Of a stretch of 64,000 nucleotides of DNA, positions 25,080 to 33,156 are shown in pieces (positions within the stretch are counted from its first letter, which is position 1; each line of letters opens with the position of its first letter). This DNA comes from Paenibacillus sp. RUD330 (GTDB lineage: Bacteria; Bacillota; Bacilli; Paenibacillales; Paenibacillaceae): NCBI RefSeq assembly GCF_002243345.2, contig NZ_CP022655.2, forward strand, positions 523,001 to 587,000, in the 5' to 3' direction. Under the pieces are notes generated by a model. That model made no database searches. It saw only the letters and a program-made list of their open reading frames with translations, and was not told where the DNA came from. The position numbers were made by a program, and so were the translations under genes.

Positions 25080-27317
25080 CTACTTGCTTTTAAACGCTTT
25101 GGCAGCGGCTGCCCTGGAAGCCTGCACTCCCGCTGCGGCGGGTTTCCCCGCAGCCCGCACAGGAGGCTTGGAAGCGGCTGCAGGGGCTTGCTTCTCCGCA
25201 GCGCCGGTAGGCTGGCCGGGGGAAACCGGAGGAGCCTGGAAGGCCGCCAGCAAAAACCGGGATACATCGATTTTGCGGCCGCGGTAAGTGGCGGGAGAGC
25301 TGACGAGCAGCTCTTCCTTGGCCCGCGTGATCGCCACGTAAGCAAGCCGGCGCTCTTCCTCCAGCGCGGCTTCCTTGCGGGCTGCCGGATCGGAGTCGGC
25401 GCCGCCGACCAGCTTGTCCGCCTCCAGCGCAAGGCTGTGGGGCAGGATGCCCTCCGAAGCCCCGATGATGGCGACGGCGGGGAATTCAAGGCCCTTGGAC
25501 TTGTGGATCGTCATGAGCTTGACGGCGTCCTTGGCCGCATCCGGCGGCAAGGACTTCATCTGCGCATGGCGCTCCGCCATTTTCGATACAAAGGTGAGGA
25601 AGGCCGGGACGTCGCTGAAACGCGCAGCGGAGGACTCCAGCTCGTCCAGAGATTCCCGCAGCGTCTCCTTGTGGGCCGTCGCCCCCGCTGCGATATGGCC
25701 TCCGGTAGCGGCTCCTGCCTGCTCCGCATCGAGGTAGGCGTCGTAGAACTCCTTGCGCATGCGCCGCACGGCATCGGCCGGCTTGAGCGCCTTGAGCCCT
25801 TTGACGAACGCAATGCGGGATTGGATCTGTTCCTTCTGGAAGTCCTTCAGCCCCTCCATCGTGAGCAGATGGATCAGCGGGCCTTTCTTCGGACGGGGAT
25901 CGTCCTTGGCCCGGATGTGGGCCATGCCCTTATGCCGGTTGACATACATGGAGGGCAGGACGCCTTCCATCGCGGTGAAATCGCGCCGCTTGACCGACAG
26001 CCTCATATAATCCACGAGCGGCTTGACGGCGGATTGGTCGTAGAACAGGTCGCCGGTATCCTGGATCTGGAACGGAATCTCCGAGAGGACGAGCTGCTCG
26101 AACATGGCGCGGCTGTTGCTCGCGGTACGGTATAGGATGGCGAAGTCGCCGTAAGCCCTCGCGCCTTCCTCAACACGCTCCCGGATATGGGAGGTGACGG
26201 CAAGCGCCTCCTGGTCGGTCGTGAAGGGGCGGATGTACAGCGGCACGTCCCGGCTTGTGGCCACCGCCTTCAGCGTCTTCGGAAAGCGGGCCTTGTTGTG
26301 CTTGATCACTTCATTGCCGAGACCGACGATGCTGGCCGTTGAGCGGTAATTCGTATCCAGCGTAATCATCCTCGCTCGGGGAAATGCATCCTTGAAGCCA
26401 AGGATATATTCGCTTCGGGCTCCGTTGAAACCGTAGATCGTCTGGTCGTCGTCGCCGACCGCCATCAGGTTGCCGTGGCCGCCGGCCAGCAGGCGGATGA
26501 GCTCGTACTGCAGCAGGCTCGTATCCTGGAACTCGTCGATCATAATGTAGCGGAAACGCCGCTGAAGCGTCGCGAGCAGTCCGGGCTGCTCCTGCAAAAG
26601 GCGATGGGACCAGAGCAGAATGTCGTCGAAATCCATCCGCTGCTCGCGTTCCTTCCATTCCTCGAAGCGAAGCAGCAGCCGCTTGAGCTCCCGGTCGGCC
26701 TGCGTCTTGTCCGGCAGCTCCTCCAGCGGAACGAGGCTCAGCTTGGCCTCGGACAGGGCTGCGAGCGCAGTCTCCGGCTCGATCCGGTCGCCGAGGCCGA
26801 GCTCGCGGATCATGCCCTTGAGCACGATCATCGGATAGGGTCCGCTGCCGAGTATCTCCTGGCGGTAGCCGCGGCTGCGGAGGAGCTGCAGGAAGAAGGA
26901 ATGGAACGTGCGCGCCGTCACTTGGGCGGCCGCGCCGGGCGGCATGCCGGGCAGAGCGGCGATGCGCTCCTTCATCTCGGCAGCGGCCTTGACCGAGAAG
27001 GTGACGAGCAGGATCGAGCGCGGGTCGGCGCCGCGCACGCAGACCAGATAGCCGGTTCTGCCGGCGAGCACGCTCGTCTTGCCGGAGCCGGCGCCCGCCA
27101 GCGTCAGCAGCGGGCCGTCGCCGTGGCGGACGGCCTCGATCTGCGGGCCGTTCAGGCTCAGGCCGCGGCTCTCGAGCGCACGGAAGAAGCCGCTGTCGGC
27201 GTCGCTGTCCGGCACGAGCCGGGAGCTTCCTCCCGCGGAGGCGAGGACAGCGTAGGGAAGCGAGCGTCCGGTTGCCCCGAGCGGCTTTTTGTAGGGAATG
27301 GGTAGATTCGCGTTCAT
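25080..27317 (-). CDS. UvrD/PcrA-like superfamily 1 DNA helicase
   Basis: A 745-residue 3'-5' helicase. Visible motifs in order: Q-motif region LNGPQIEAVRHGDGPLLT, Walker A GAGSGKTSVLAGR, motif Ia TFSVKAAAEMKERI, motif II IDEFQDTS, motif III VGDDDQTIYGFNGA, motif IV LDTNYRST, motif V TIHKSKGLEFPAVAI and motif VI YVAITRAKEELLV. The C-terminal 55 residues are Ala/Pro/Lys-rich, as in PcrA tails, but the sequence is distant from PcrA and shorter by fifty or more residues around domain 2B. The start is uncertain: the ATG at 27317 (GGAG 12 bases upstream) or an in-frame TTG at 27335 after GGGAAGG. Probably a repair or recombination helicase. Confidence 0.88.
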   Translation of the reverse strand: MNANLPIPYKKPLGATGRSLPYAVLASAGGSSRLVPDSDADSGFFRALESRGLSLNGPQIEAVRHGDGPLLTLAGAGSGKTSVLAGRTGYLVCVRGADPRSILLVTFSVKAAAEMKERIAALPGMPPGAAAQVTARTFHSFFLQLLRSRGYRQEILGSGPYPMIVLKGMIRELGLGDRIEPETALAALSEAKLSLVPLEELPDKTQADRELKRLLLRFEEWKEREQRMDFDDILLWSHRLLQEQPGLLATLQRRFRYIMIDEFQDTSLLQYELIRLLAGGHGNLMAVGDDDQTIYGFNGARSEYILGFKDAFPRARMITLDTNYRSTASIVGLGNEVIKHNKARFPKTLKAVATSRDVPLYIRPFTTDQEALAVTSHIRERVEEGARAYGDFAILYRTASNSRAMFEQLVLSEIPFQIQDTGDLFYDQSAVKPLVDYMRLSVKRRDFTAMEGVLPSMYVNRHKGMAHIRAKDDPRPKKGPLIHLLTMEGLKDFQKEQIQSRIAFVKGLKALKPADAVRRMRKEFYDAYLDAEQAGAATGGHIAAGATAHKETLRESLDELESSAARFSDVPAFLTFVSKMAERHAQMKSLPPDAAKDAVKLMTIHKSKGLEFPAVAIIGASEGILPHSLALEADKLVGGADSDPAARKEAALEEERRLAYVAITRAKEELLVSSPATYRGRKIDVSRFLLAAFQAPPVSPGQPTGAAEKQAPAAASKPPVRAAGKPAAAGVQASRAAAAKAFKSK

Positions 27318-27428
27318 AGATGTTGTCGTCTCCAATGTATACCTTCCCTCAGGGGGAGAATGCTTGTTCGTCGTCCTATCAGGATAACGGATTTTCGGAG
27401 CCGGAACAAACGGGAATATGCGGAATGG

Positions 27429-27483
27429 TTGCAATCCGCCTCCGGCCGTTGTATCATTGATCCATCAACCATTGATCCATCAA
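27429..27483 (+). promoter_or_regulatory. Promoter and direct-repeat operator of the MarR gene
   Basis: TTGCAA (27429-27434), 17-base spacer, TATCAT (27452-27457). CATTGATCCATCAA occurs twice, at 27455-27468 and 27470-27483, covering the -10 and the transcription start, where an autorepressor would act. Confidence 0.6.
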
Positions 27484-27506
27484 ACGAATGGAAGGGGGTT
27501 CTTGCC

Positions 27507-27965
27507 ATTCCGAACTGCCGAACCGAAGACTTGCTGTATCTGCTCCTCCATCTGAACAAGCATATTGCCACCCGGTTCGAGCGCTGCGCCGGAATCAGCC
27601 CGAACCGGCTTGAGCTGCTCTGCCAGCTGTCAGGCGGCGAAATCAGTCAAGCGGAGCTGCAGAAGAAGGTCTCCATCGATCCGGCTGCCGTCACCAGGCA
27701 TGTCCAGCAGCTGGAGGCGGAGGGCTTGCTTACCCGCAGCCGTTGCGAGAGCGACAATCGCCTGACGTTGGTACGGCTGACCGATGAGGGACGGATCCGC
27801 CTTCGCTCCCATAAGGAAGAGAAGGACCGCTTCATGGGAGAGCTGCAGTCCGGCCTCCGCGAGGAGGAGCGGCTGGAGCTCGTCCGGATGCTGCAGCAGC
27901 TCGGCGACAAGGTGCAGCTGGTGGAGAAGGCGCTGAGCCGTTCCGGAGATGCCGGCGCATCCTGA
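27507..27965 (+). CDS. MarR-family transcriptional regulator
   Basis: A winged-helix regulator of about 152 residues. DLLYLLLHLNKHIATRFERC forms the dimer helix, then ISPNRLELLCQLSGGEISQA and the recognition helix DPAAVTRHVQQLEAEGLL, then the wing SRCESDNRLTLVRLTDEGRI. The start is unusual. The promoter at 27429 rules out the ATG at 27360, and the only codon at the right distance from GGAAGGGGG (27490-27497) is ATT at 27507; a TTG at 27531 is the alternative. The nitroreductase gene begins 104 bases downstream, and regulation of it is the obvious inference. Confidence 0.85.
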   Translation: MPNCRTEDLLYLLLHLNKHIATRFERCAGISPNRLELLCQLSGGEISQAELQKKVSIDPAAVTRHVQQLEAEGLLTRSRCESDNRLTLVRLTDEGRIRLRSHKEEKDRFMGELQSGLREEERLELVRMLQQLGDKVQLVEKALSRSGDAGAS

Positions 27966-28069
27966 GTTTTTTGAATGACGCAAGGCTTGGAGAGAGACCC
28001 GGGCTTCCGGGAAGAAGACGGATGGATAGAGACAAAAATACAGAAGATAAAACGAGGGAGAGATAAACC

Positions 28070-28708
28070 ATGACTGTATCTACAAAATCGAACGACTACA
28101 AAAAAATCATTTCCGAACGCCGCTCTGTGCGGATATACGACCCGGCCGTCAAAATTAGCCGCGAGGAAATGACCGAGATTCTGGCGGAAGCGACCCTCGC
28201 TCCGTCTTCCGTCAACCTGCAGCCGTGGAGATTCCTCGTCGTTGAAAGCGAGGAGGCGAAGGCGGCTCTGGCCGAAATCGCGCCGAACAATGCTACCCAG
28301 GTCAACACCTCGTCTGCTGTCATTGCCGTCTTCGGCGATATGAAAGCTTTCGACTACGCGGATGAAATCATGGCCGGGTCAGTTGAGCGAGGCTTCATGC
28401 CGCAGGAAGTGAAGGACCAGATGATGGCCAACTACACTCGCCTGTTCGCTTCGATTCCGGCCCAGGCTTTCCGCGAGATGATTTTGGTGGACAGCGGCCT
28501 CGTGTCGATGCAGCTCATGCTGGCGGCCCGCGCTCGCGGCTACGACACGAACCCGATCGGCGGCTACGACAAGAGCCGCATCGCCGACGTATTCGGCATG
28601 GAGCATGACCGCTACGTTCCGGTCATGCTCATCTCGGTCGGCGTCGCCGCCAAGGAAGCGCGCCTGACGACCCGCTTGGCTGTGGACCGCGTAGCGGAGT
28701 GGAAGTAA
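28070..28708 (+). CDS. Nitroreductase-family FMN oxidoreductase
   Basis: A 212-residue flavoprotein that would reduce nitroaromatics, quinones or similar electrophiles with NAD(P)H. ISERRSVRIYDPAV holds the FMN-phosphate Arg residues, APSSVNLQPWRFLVVES is the classic second FMN motif, and the GGYDKSRIADVFG and PVMLISVG segments complete the fold. The ATG at 28070 is preceded by GGGAGAG. It follows a MarR gene, an arrangement typical of redox- or phenol-inducible nitroreductases. Its last codons (GTAGCGGAGTGGAAG and TAA) resemble the unit of the minisatellite that starts about 35 bases downstream. Confidence 0.9.
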   Translation: MTVSTKSNDYKKIISERRSVRIYDPAVKISREEMTEILAEATLAPSSVNLQPWRFLVVESEEAKAALAEIAPNNATQVNTSSAVIAVFGDMKAFDYADEIMAGSVERGFMPQEVKDQMMANYTRLFASIPAQAFREMILVDSGLVSMQLMLAARARGYDTNPIGGYDKSRIADVFGMEHDRYVPVMLISVGVAAKEARLTTRLAVDRVAEWK

Positions 28709-28742
28709 GCGCAGCAGGACGAGGATGCGGGCTGAGCGAAGG

Positions 28743-29105
28743 CGCAGCGGAGCGGAAGCATGCGTAAAGGACGAAGCGGAAGCATGCGTTGCGGACGAAG
28801 CTGCGGCGGAGTGGAAGCATGCGTAGCGGACGAAGCTGCGGCGGAGTGGAAGCATGCGCAGCGGACGAAGCAGCGGCGGAGTGGAAGCATGCGCAGCGGA
28901 CGAAGCAGCGGCGGAGTGGAAGCATGTGTAAAGGACGAAGCTGCAGCGGAGTGGAAGCATGCGTAGCGGACGAAGCTGCGGCGGAGTGGAAGCATGCGCA
29001 GCGGACGAAGCAGCGGCGGAGCGGAAGCATGCGTAGCGGACGAAGCTGCAGCGGAGTGGAAGCATGCGTAGCGGACGAAGCAGCGGCGGAGTGGAAGCAT
29101 GAGTA
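28743..29105 (+). repeat. 35-bp minisatellite, about nine copies
   Basis: The unit contains GGAGTGGAAGCATGCGTAGC and ACGAAGC. GGAAGCAT recurs at 28813, 28848, 28883, 28918, 28953, 28988, 29023, 29058 and 29093, always 35 bp apart, after two shorter copies at 28754 and 28778. As 35 is not a multiple of three, all frames read through it, which explains the repetitive pseudo-proteins there. Apart from this array the gap 28709-29335 shows nothing. Confidence 0.95.
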
Positions 29106-29335
29106 GAAAGACGAGGGTGCAGGCTCAGTGAAGCCCCAGCATGACGGAGCTGTACCACTGGGAAAGCATGATGGAACAGAAGAGCGCATAGGGAGACGGC
29201 TATCGCAGGCAGCTTAGTTGAAGTCGCCATGAGGGCTGGAGCGAGGCGCAGATTGAAGCGGCAGGCAAGCATAGAGCATAAGCTGTGGCTGTCGGCATCG
29301 ACAGCGCGGCCAGGCTACGAAAGCGAGGAAACAAC

Positions 29336-29632
29336 ATGATTATCATCCATGCAGGCATCAAGGTGAAAAGCGATGCGGAGAGCGAATTCCTAAGCGCCGC
29401 CAAGGCGCTGGTGGAAGCTTCCCGAGCTGAAGCCGGCAACGTCTCGTACAGCTTGCTCAAGGACACGGACCAGGAGCATTCGTACACGATGGTCGAGCTG
29501 TGGCAAGATGCGGAGGCTGTCGCCGCCCATAATGCCAGCGGGCATTTTCAGTCGTTCGTGAAGGCTGCACAGGCCTATATGGCGGCCCCGCTGGACGTGC
29601 GCGCTTTTGCGGGAGAAGCTGTTCAGAAATAA
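29336..29632 (+). CDS. ABM-domain (YgiN-type) quinol monooxygenase family protein
   Basis: A 98-residue dimeric alpha/beta-barrel domain (antibiotic biosynthesis monooxygenase). It begins MIIIHAGIKVKSDAESEFLS and has the conserved EAGNVSYSLLKDTD, the MVELWQDAEAVAAHNASGHF motif, and the C-terminal strand PLDVRAFAG. Relatives oxidise quinols or small aromatic compounds without a cofactor. The ATG at 29336 has GCGAGGA upstream; an earlier start at 29285 lacks a site. The neighbouring nitroreductase fits a redox-defence role, but that is inference. Confidence 0.87.
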   Translation: MIIIHAGIKVKSDAESEFLSAAKALVEASRAEAGNVSYSLLKDTDQEHSYTMVELWQDAEAVAAHNASGHFQSFVKAAQAYMAAPLDVRAFAGEAVQK

Positions 29633-29663
29633 GGATGCCAGGGGAGGGCGCTCCCGTTATGCA

Positions 29664-29691
29664 GGACCAGCCATTCGGCTGGTTCTTTTTT
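29664..29691 (+). terminator. Terminator of the ABM monooxygenase gene
   Basis: ACCAGCC (29666-29672) pairs with GGCTGGT (29677-29683) around ATTC, then TCTTTTTT. Confidence 0.85.
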
Positions 29692-29809
29692 GTTGTTTAA
29701 CCGGAGGAGCTGGCAGGTGGATTTGACCATAGTCGTTCTTTCCCATTCGGAGCGCCGCCCGTGTGATACCATTGCACCTATAACATAAACGCGGGAGGAG
29801 CAGGAGACC

Positions 29810-30349
29810 ATGGAAGCATCTATCGTAATCCGTCCCATGACACGGGGCGACATCGGACTCATATATGAAGGGCTGTCCGGCCACGACGTCGGCAAGCCTC
29901 AAGACTACATCGAACGCTGCTGGGAAGAAAACCAAAAGGGAGAAAGATTCACTTTGCTGGCTCTTCATGAACATGATTTCGCAGGCTGGGGGCATGTGGT
30001 GTACATATCCCACTATCCTTACTTTGCGGAGAACGAGATTCCTGAAATTCAGAATTTCGACGTCATCCCGCCGTTCAGGAGGCGGGGAATCGGGGGCCGG
30101 CTGATCGAAGCGCTGGAAGCGCAGGCTTATGAAGGGTCCGGCACGGTCGGCATCGGATTCGGATTGTATGCGGATTATGGCAGCGCCCAGAGGCTATACG
30201 TCAAACGGGGTTATGTCCCCGACGGAAAAGGCGTCATGTACGGCAACCGTCCCGTCGAGCCTGGCGGTCAAGTGCGTGTGGATGACGATCTGGTGCTCTA
30301 TTTGACGAAGGCCAAAGGAAAGATGGAGGGCGACGCAGGGAAGGGCTGA
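29810..30349 (+). CDS. GNAT-family N-acetyltransferase
   Basis: A 179-residue acetyl-CoA-dependent acyltransferase. It begins MEASIVIRPMTRGDIGLIYE. The central strand EIPEIQNFDVIPPFRRRGIG ends in the RxxGxG acetyl-CoA pyrophosphate loop, followed by LIEALEAQA and YGSAQRLYVKRGYVPDG. GGGAGGAG precedes the ATG. The substrate is unknown. The tail (KMEGDAGKG) runs into purine-rich sequence that becomes the short tandem repeat downstream. Confidence 0.88.
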   Translation: MEASIVIRPMTRGDIGLIYEGLSGHDVGKPQDYIERCWEENQKGERFTLLALHEHDFAGWGHVVYISHYPYFAENEIPEIQNFDVIPPFRRRGIGGRLIEALEAQAYEGSGTVGIGFGLYADYGSAQRLYVKRGYVPDGKGVMYGNRPVEPGGQVRVDDDLVLYLTKAKGKMEGDAGKG

Positions 30350-30429
30350 GGACTGAAGAGCCGAAGGACGGCAAGCAGAAGGAGGGACGGTGGGGCAGAG
30401 GAATGATGGCAGAAGGGGGGGATGAAGAA

Positions 30430-30670
30430 CGTCAGGACAGAAGGACAGAAGGGCAGAAGGACCAGAAGGACAGAAGGGCAGAAGGACAGAAGGACAGAAG
30501 GACCAGAAGGGCAGAAGGGCAGAAGGACAGAAGGACAGAAGGACAGAAGGGCAGAAGGACAGAAGGGCAGAAGGACAGAAGGACAGAAGGACAGAAGGAC
30601 CAGAAGGACCAGAAGGACCAGAAGGACCAGAAGGGCAGAAGGACAGAAGGACGGACGGACAGAAGGACCA
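30430..30670 (+). repeat. 8/9-bp purine-rich tandem repeat
   Basis: About 28 copies of GACAGAAG or GGCAGAAG (8 bp), mixed with GACCAGAAG (9 bp), fill 240 bp behind the GNAT gene. There is no pyrimidine other than C on the plus strand. The flanks 30350-30429 and 30671-30834 are non-coding; the first has looser versions of the same words. Confidence 0.92.
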
Positions 30671-30834
30671 TTTTTGAATGGGGAATAAGGGGGCAAATGG
30701 ACGAAGGGGCGATGGATTAGGGATGAAGGAAAGGAGCGGCTAGAATCGCATGAAGCGCAAACGGGATTGAATGCGGAGCGCCAGCCGGGTATGCTAACAG
30801 AATAGGAGTGGAGAGAGGTTGTGAAGAAGCAGAC

Positions 30835-31356
30835 ATGGCGGTATTGATCAATGAGCAAATCAAAGCATTCGAGGTGATGCTGACGGGACTGAACGGGGAG
30901 AAGTTCGGCATCGTCAGCCGGGAGGAAGCGCTCTCGATGGCGAAGGCAGCAGGTGCGGATCTCGTCTGCACCTCGCTCATGAGCAGTCCGCCCCCATGCA
31001 GCCTGACACCGAAGGGGAAAGGCAAGGACAAGACTCGCCAGGACTCCAAGGCGGCAGGGAAGGGTGCGGCTAGCCCCGGCGGCAAGAGCGGCAAAAGCGG
31101 GGACAAGGTCAAAGAGCTTCGCTTTACCGCGCACATCGAGGAGCATGACTACGACACGAAGCTGCGGCAGGCGGACAAGCTGTTGCGGAGCGGCAGCGCC
31201 GTGCAGCTTGTCGTCAAGGCTACCGGAGCCAAGGAAGGCGCCGCCGCCAAGGCCGTGCTGGAGCGGCTGCTGGCTGATCTGAAGGAAGCCGGCCGCAAGG
31301 AAAGCGGCATCCAGACGAGCGGCAAAGGCTCCCAGGCGAAGGTGAACCCGCTCTAG
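30835..31356 (+). CDS. Divergent translation initiation factor IF-3 paralogue
   Basis: A 173-residue protein aligning by eye with IF-3. The N-domain VLINEQIKAFEVMLTGLNGE, GIVSREEALSMAKAAGADLV and the C-domain VKELRFTAHIEEHDYDTKLR, QADKLLRSGSAVQLVVKATG and AVLERLLADL are recognisable. The linker is abnormal: the usual PPVCRIMDYGKYRFE is replaced by PPPCSLTPKGKGKDKTRQDS and a Gly/Lys/Ser stretch, and the C-terminus lacks the normal ending. It does not sit in the infC-rpmI-rplT context. It could modulate ribosomes under special conditions or be decaying. The start ATG at 30835 has only a weak upstream site. Confidence 0.75.
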   Translation: MAVLINEQIKAFEVMLTGLNGEKFGIVSREEALSMAKAAGADLVCTSLMSSPPPCSLTPKGKGKDKTRQDSKAAGKGAASPGGKSGKSGDKVKELRFTAHIEEHDYDTKLRQADKLLRSGSAVQLVVKATGAKEGAAAKAVLERLLADLKEAGRKESGIQTSGKGSQAKVNPL

Positions 31357-31481
31357 ATGTAAGAAGCTGTGCAGCTGTGCGTTCTGCGGCAGTTGCATGG
31401 CTGAATGTGGGAGTGCGGCGGCTTGCATGCATGGCACCTCATGAGAGGGGCGGCGGATTCGACTTGCGGCAAGAAGCCGGA

Positions 31482-31661
31482 TCGGACATACGATCCGCTA
31501 TTTTGCGGAATGAAGCCATTATGGAAGCGGATCGGACATACGATCCGCTATTTCTTCATTCTTATTGGGATACTGATTCTGTTTGGTGGAATAACGGAAC
31601 GTATGTCCGATAATTGCGCAAAAATGAAGAATACGCCTAAATAACGGAACGTATGTCCGAT
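31482..31661. repeat. Dispersed 22-bp motif array with 50-bp period (locus B)
   Basis: Two forward copies (TCGGACATACGATCCGCTAT) start at 31482 and 31532. Two inverted copies (ATAACGGAACGTATGTCCGA) start at 31591 and 31641. Both pairs are exactly 50 bp apart although the spacers differ in sequence. The forward and inverted copies are complementary and could fold against each other. The gap 31357-31481 shows nothing else. Confidence 0.9.
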
Positions 31662-31775
31662 GCGAGGGGCCGGACCATCCAAACAAGCACGGGGGGACCC
31701 GCCCGGTGAGGGGGACTGCAGAGCTCCGGCATCTGGTAAAGGTGCGTGTCGGTGCGTCCATAGGTTCGAATGTCC

Positions 31776-31955
31776 TCGAAGTCCCTCGATTTACGTCGAT
31801 GTTCCCCATGTCCCTCGAAGTCCCTCGATTTACGTCGATGTTCCCCATGTCCCTCGAAGTCCCCATGTCCGTCGATGTCCCCATGTCCGTCGATGTCCCC
31901 ATGTCCGTCGAAGTCCCCATGTCCGTCGAAGTCCCCATGTCCGTCGAAGTCCCCG
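31776..31955 (-). repeat. 39-bp and 18-bp tandem repeats behind the AraC gene
   Basis: Two copies of a 39-bp unit starting TCGAAGTCCCTCGATTTACG (31776, 31815) are followed by five copies of an 18-bp unit CCCCATGTCCGTCGAAGT (31861, 31879, 31897, 31915, 31933). They lie downstream of the minus-strand AraC gene. The open frames across them encode repeats such as GDFDGHGDFDG and are probably not proteins. Confidence 0.88.
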
Positions 31956-32018
31956 AATGTTTCTACAACCATCCCCGAATGTCGAGCAAAAAAGTCGTGC
32001 GAAATGGAGGGCCGAGTT

Positions 32019-32909
32019 TCACGCATGCGAGAACCGCAGCCGGTAGCTGCGCGGAGAGATGCCCTCGTACTTGGCGAAGCAGGAGGCGAAGTAGGCCGCC
32101 TGGTTGAAGCCGACCTCCTCCGCGACGCGTGCGACAGGATAGTCGGTGCGCAGAAGCAGCAGCTTGGCTTGTCCGATCCGGTAGCGGAGCAGATATTCCT
32201 TCGGCGAGCAGCCGAACTCTTTTTGCATGCAGCGGGCGATATAGACGGAGTGGAAATTGAGGCTGTCGGCCATCTCGCGGGCGCTGATCTCCTCGGCGTA
32301 ATGCTGGCGCAGATAGGCGGCCGCCTGTGTGGCGCAAGCGGCCGAAGGCGAGGTGGAGCGGGCGTCGATGGCTGCCGACAGCTGCTGCAGCAGCTCCTGG
32401 AACAGGATCTGCTGGCGCCAGAGAGCGCCGCCCATATGGCCGCTCTGCGTGATGGCGGTCAGCTGCTCCAGCAGCTCGAAGGCCTGCTCCGGCTGGAGCA
32501 GCACCGAATGCTGCGGAACTTGGACGGAGAAGGGCGGGGCGGTCATCTTCCAGGCCGCGCTGGCGGAGGAATCGGCCGTATCCCGCTGGCTCTGGTAGAG
32601 CGGTAGCCGCTCGTCGGTCGCCGTCCAATGGCCCTGATGGCCGAAGTGCATCCAGTAATACTCGGTCGTCTCCGTGCAAGGGGAGGTGCCGAAGTGATGG
32701 GCGTCGGGACGGAGGATGAGCGCCTCTCCTGCGCCGAGGGCATAACGGCGGTCCTCTTCCGCGATGTGCAGCGTCCCTTGCCTGACGGCGAGCAGATCGA
32801 ACACGCCGATATTGCGGCGATCGACATGGACCAGCCCCGGCCCATGGGTTTCATGGCCGCTGCTGATATAGAAGGGGAGCGGCGGAAGAGCGAACTGAAG
32901 CAGGTTCAT
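32019..32909 (-). CDS. AraC-family transcriptional regulator with cupin-like sensor
   Basis: A 296-residue regulator. The N-terminal 150 residues form an AraC-type ligand-binding cupin (VHVDRRNIGVFDLLAVRQG, ALGAGEALILRPDAHH). Two helix-turn-helix units follow: ISAREMADSLNFHSVYIARC and YPVARVAEEVGFNQAAYFAS, ending in the family signature KYEGISPRSYR. It is divergent from the MATE gene, with about 250 bases between, so it may control that exporter. Its inducer is unknown, although cupin AraC proteins often sense sugars. Confidence 0.9.
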   Translation of the reverse strand: MNLLQFALPPLPFYISSGHETHGPGLVHVDRRNIGVFDLLAVRQGTLHIAEEDRRYALGAGEALILRPDAHHFGTSPCTETTEYYWMHFGHQGHWTATDERLPLYQSQRDTADSSASAAWKMTAPPFSVQVPQHSVLLQPEQAFELLEQLTAITQSGHMGGALWRQQILFQELLQQLSAAIDARSTSPSAACATQAAAYLRQHYAEEISAREMADSLNFHSVYIARCMQKEFGCSPKEYLLRYRIGQAKLLLLRTDYPVARVAEEVGFNQAAYFASCFAKYEGISPRSYRLRFSHA

Positions 32910-33156
32910 GGGCTTTTCTGTCCTTTGACTTGGAATGAAAATGAAGTTGGAATTTTGAAAGTTAAGGTTGCATCCTTGATACCTCAGAGCGAGTATAGCA
33001 CTTATAATTTGGTTTGACTAATGAGCTCCATACTCACTTGTAATCCGCATCATCCTTAATAAGTTAGGTTGTTAGGCGGCTTGGGCGAAGTAAGGGCTTT
33101 CATCAGCCCGGTGCGGGGCATCCGTGCCAGGGTTATATGGGGTGGAGGTTGCATAA

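Noticed and set aside
28612..29189. Ser/Leu/Cys-rich repeat proteins on the minus strand
   Set aside because: The 35-bp period reads through in every frame, giving three equivalent pseudo-proteins; none has initiation signals.
30403..30720. Arg/Gln/Lys-rich repeat protein
   Set aside because: It is a translation of the 8/9-bp satellite; all frames are open and none looks like a natural protein.
31637..32026. GDFDGHG-repeat protein behind AraC
   Set aside because: The frame is produced by the 18-bp repeats, lacks a ribosome site and overlaps the AraC 3' end.
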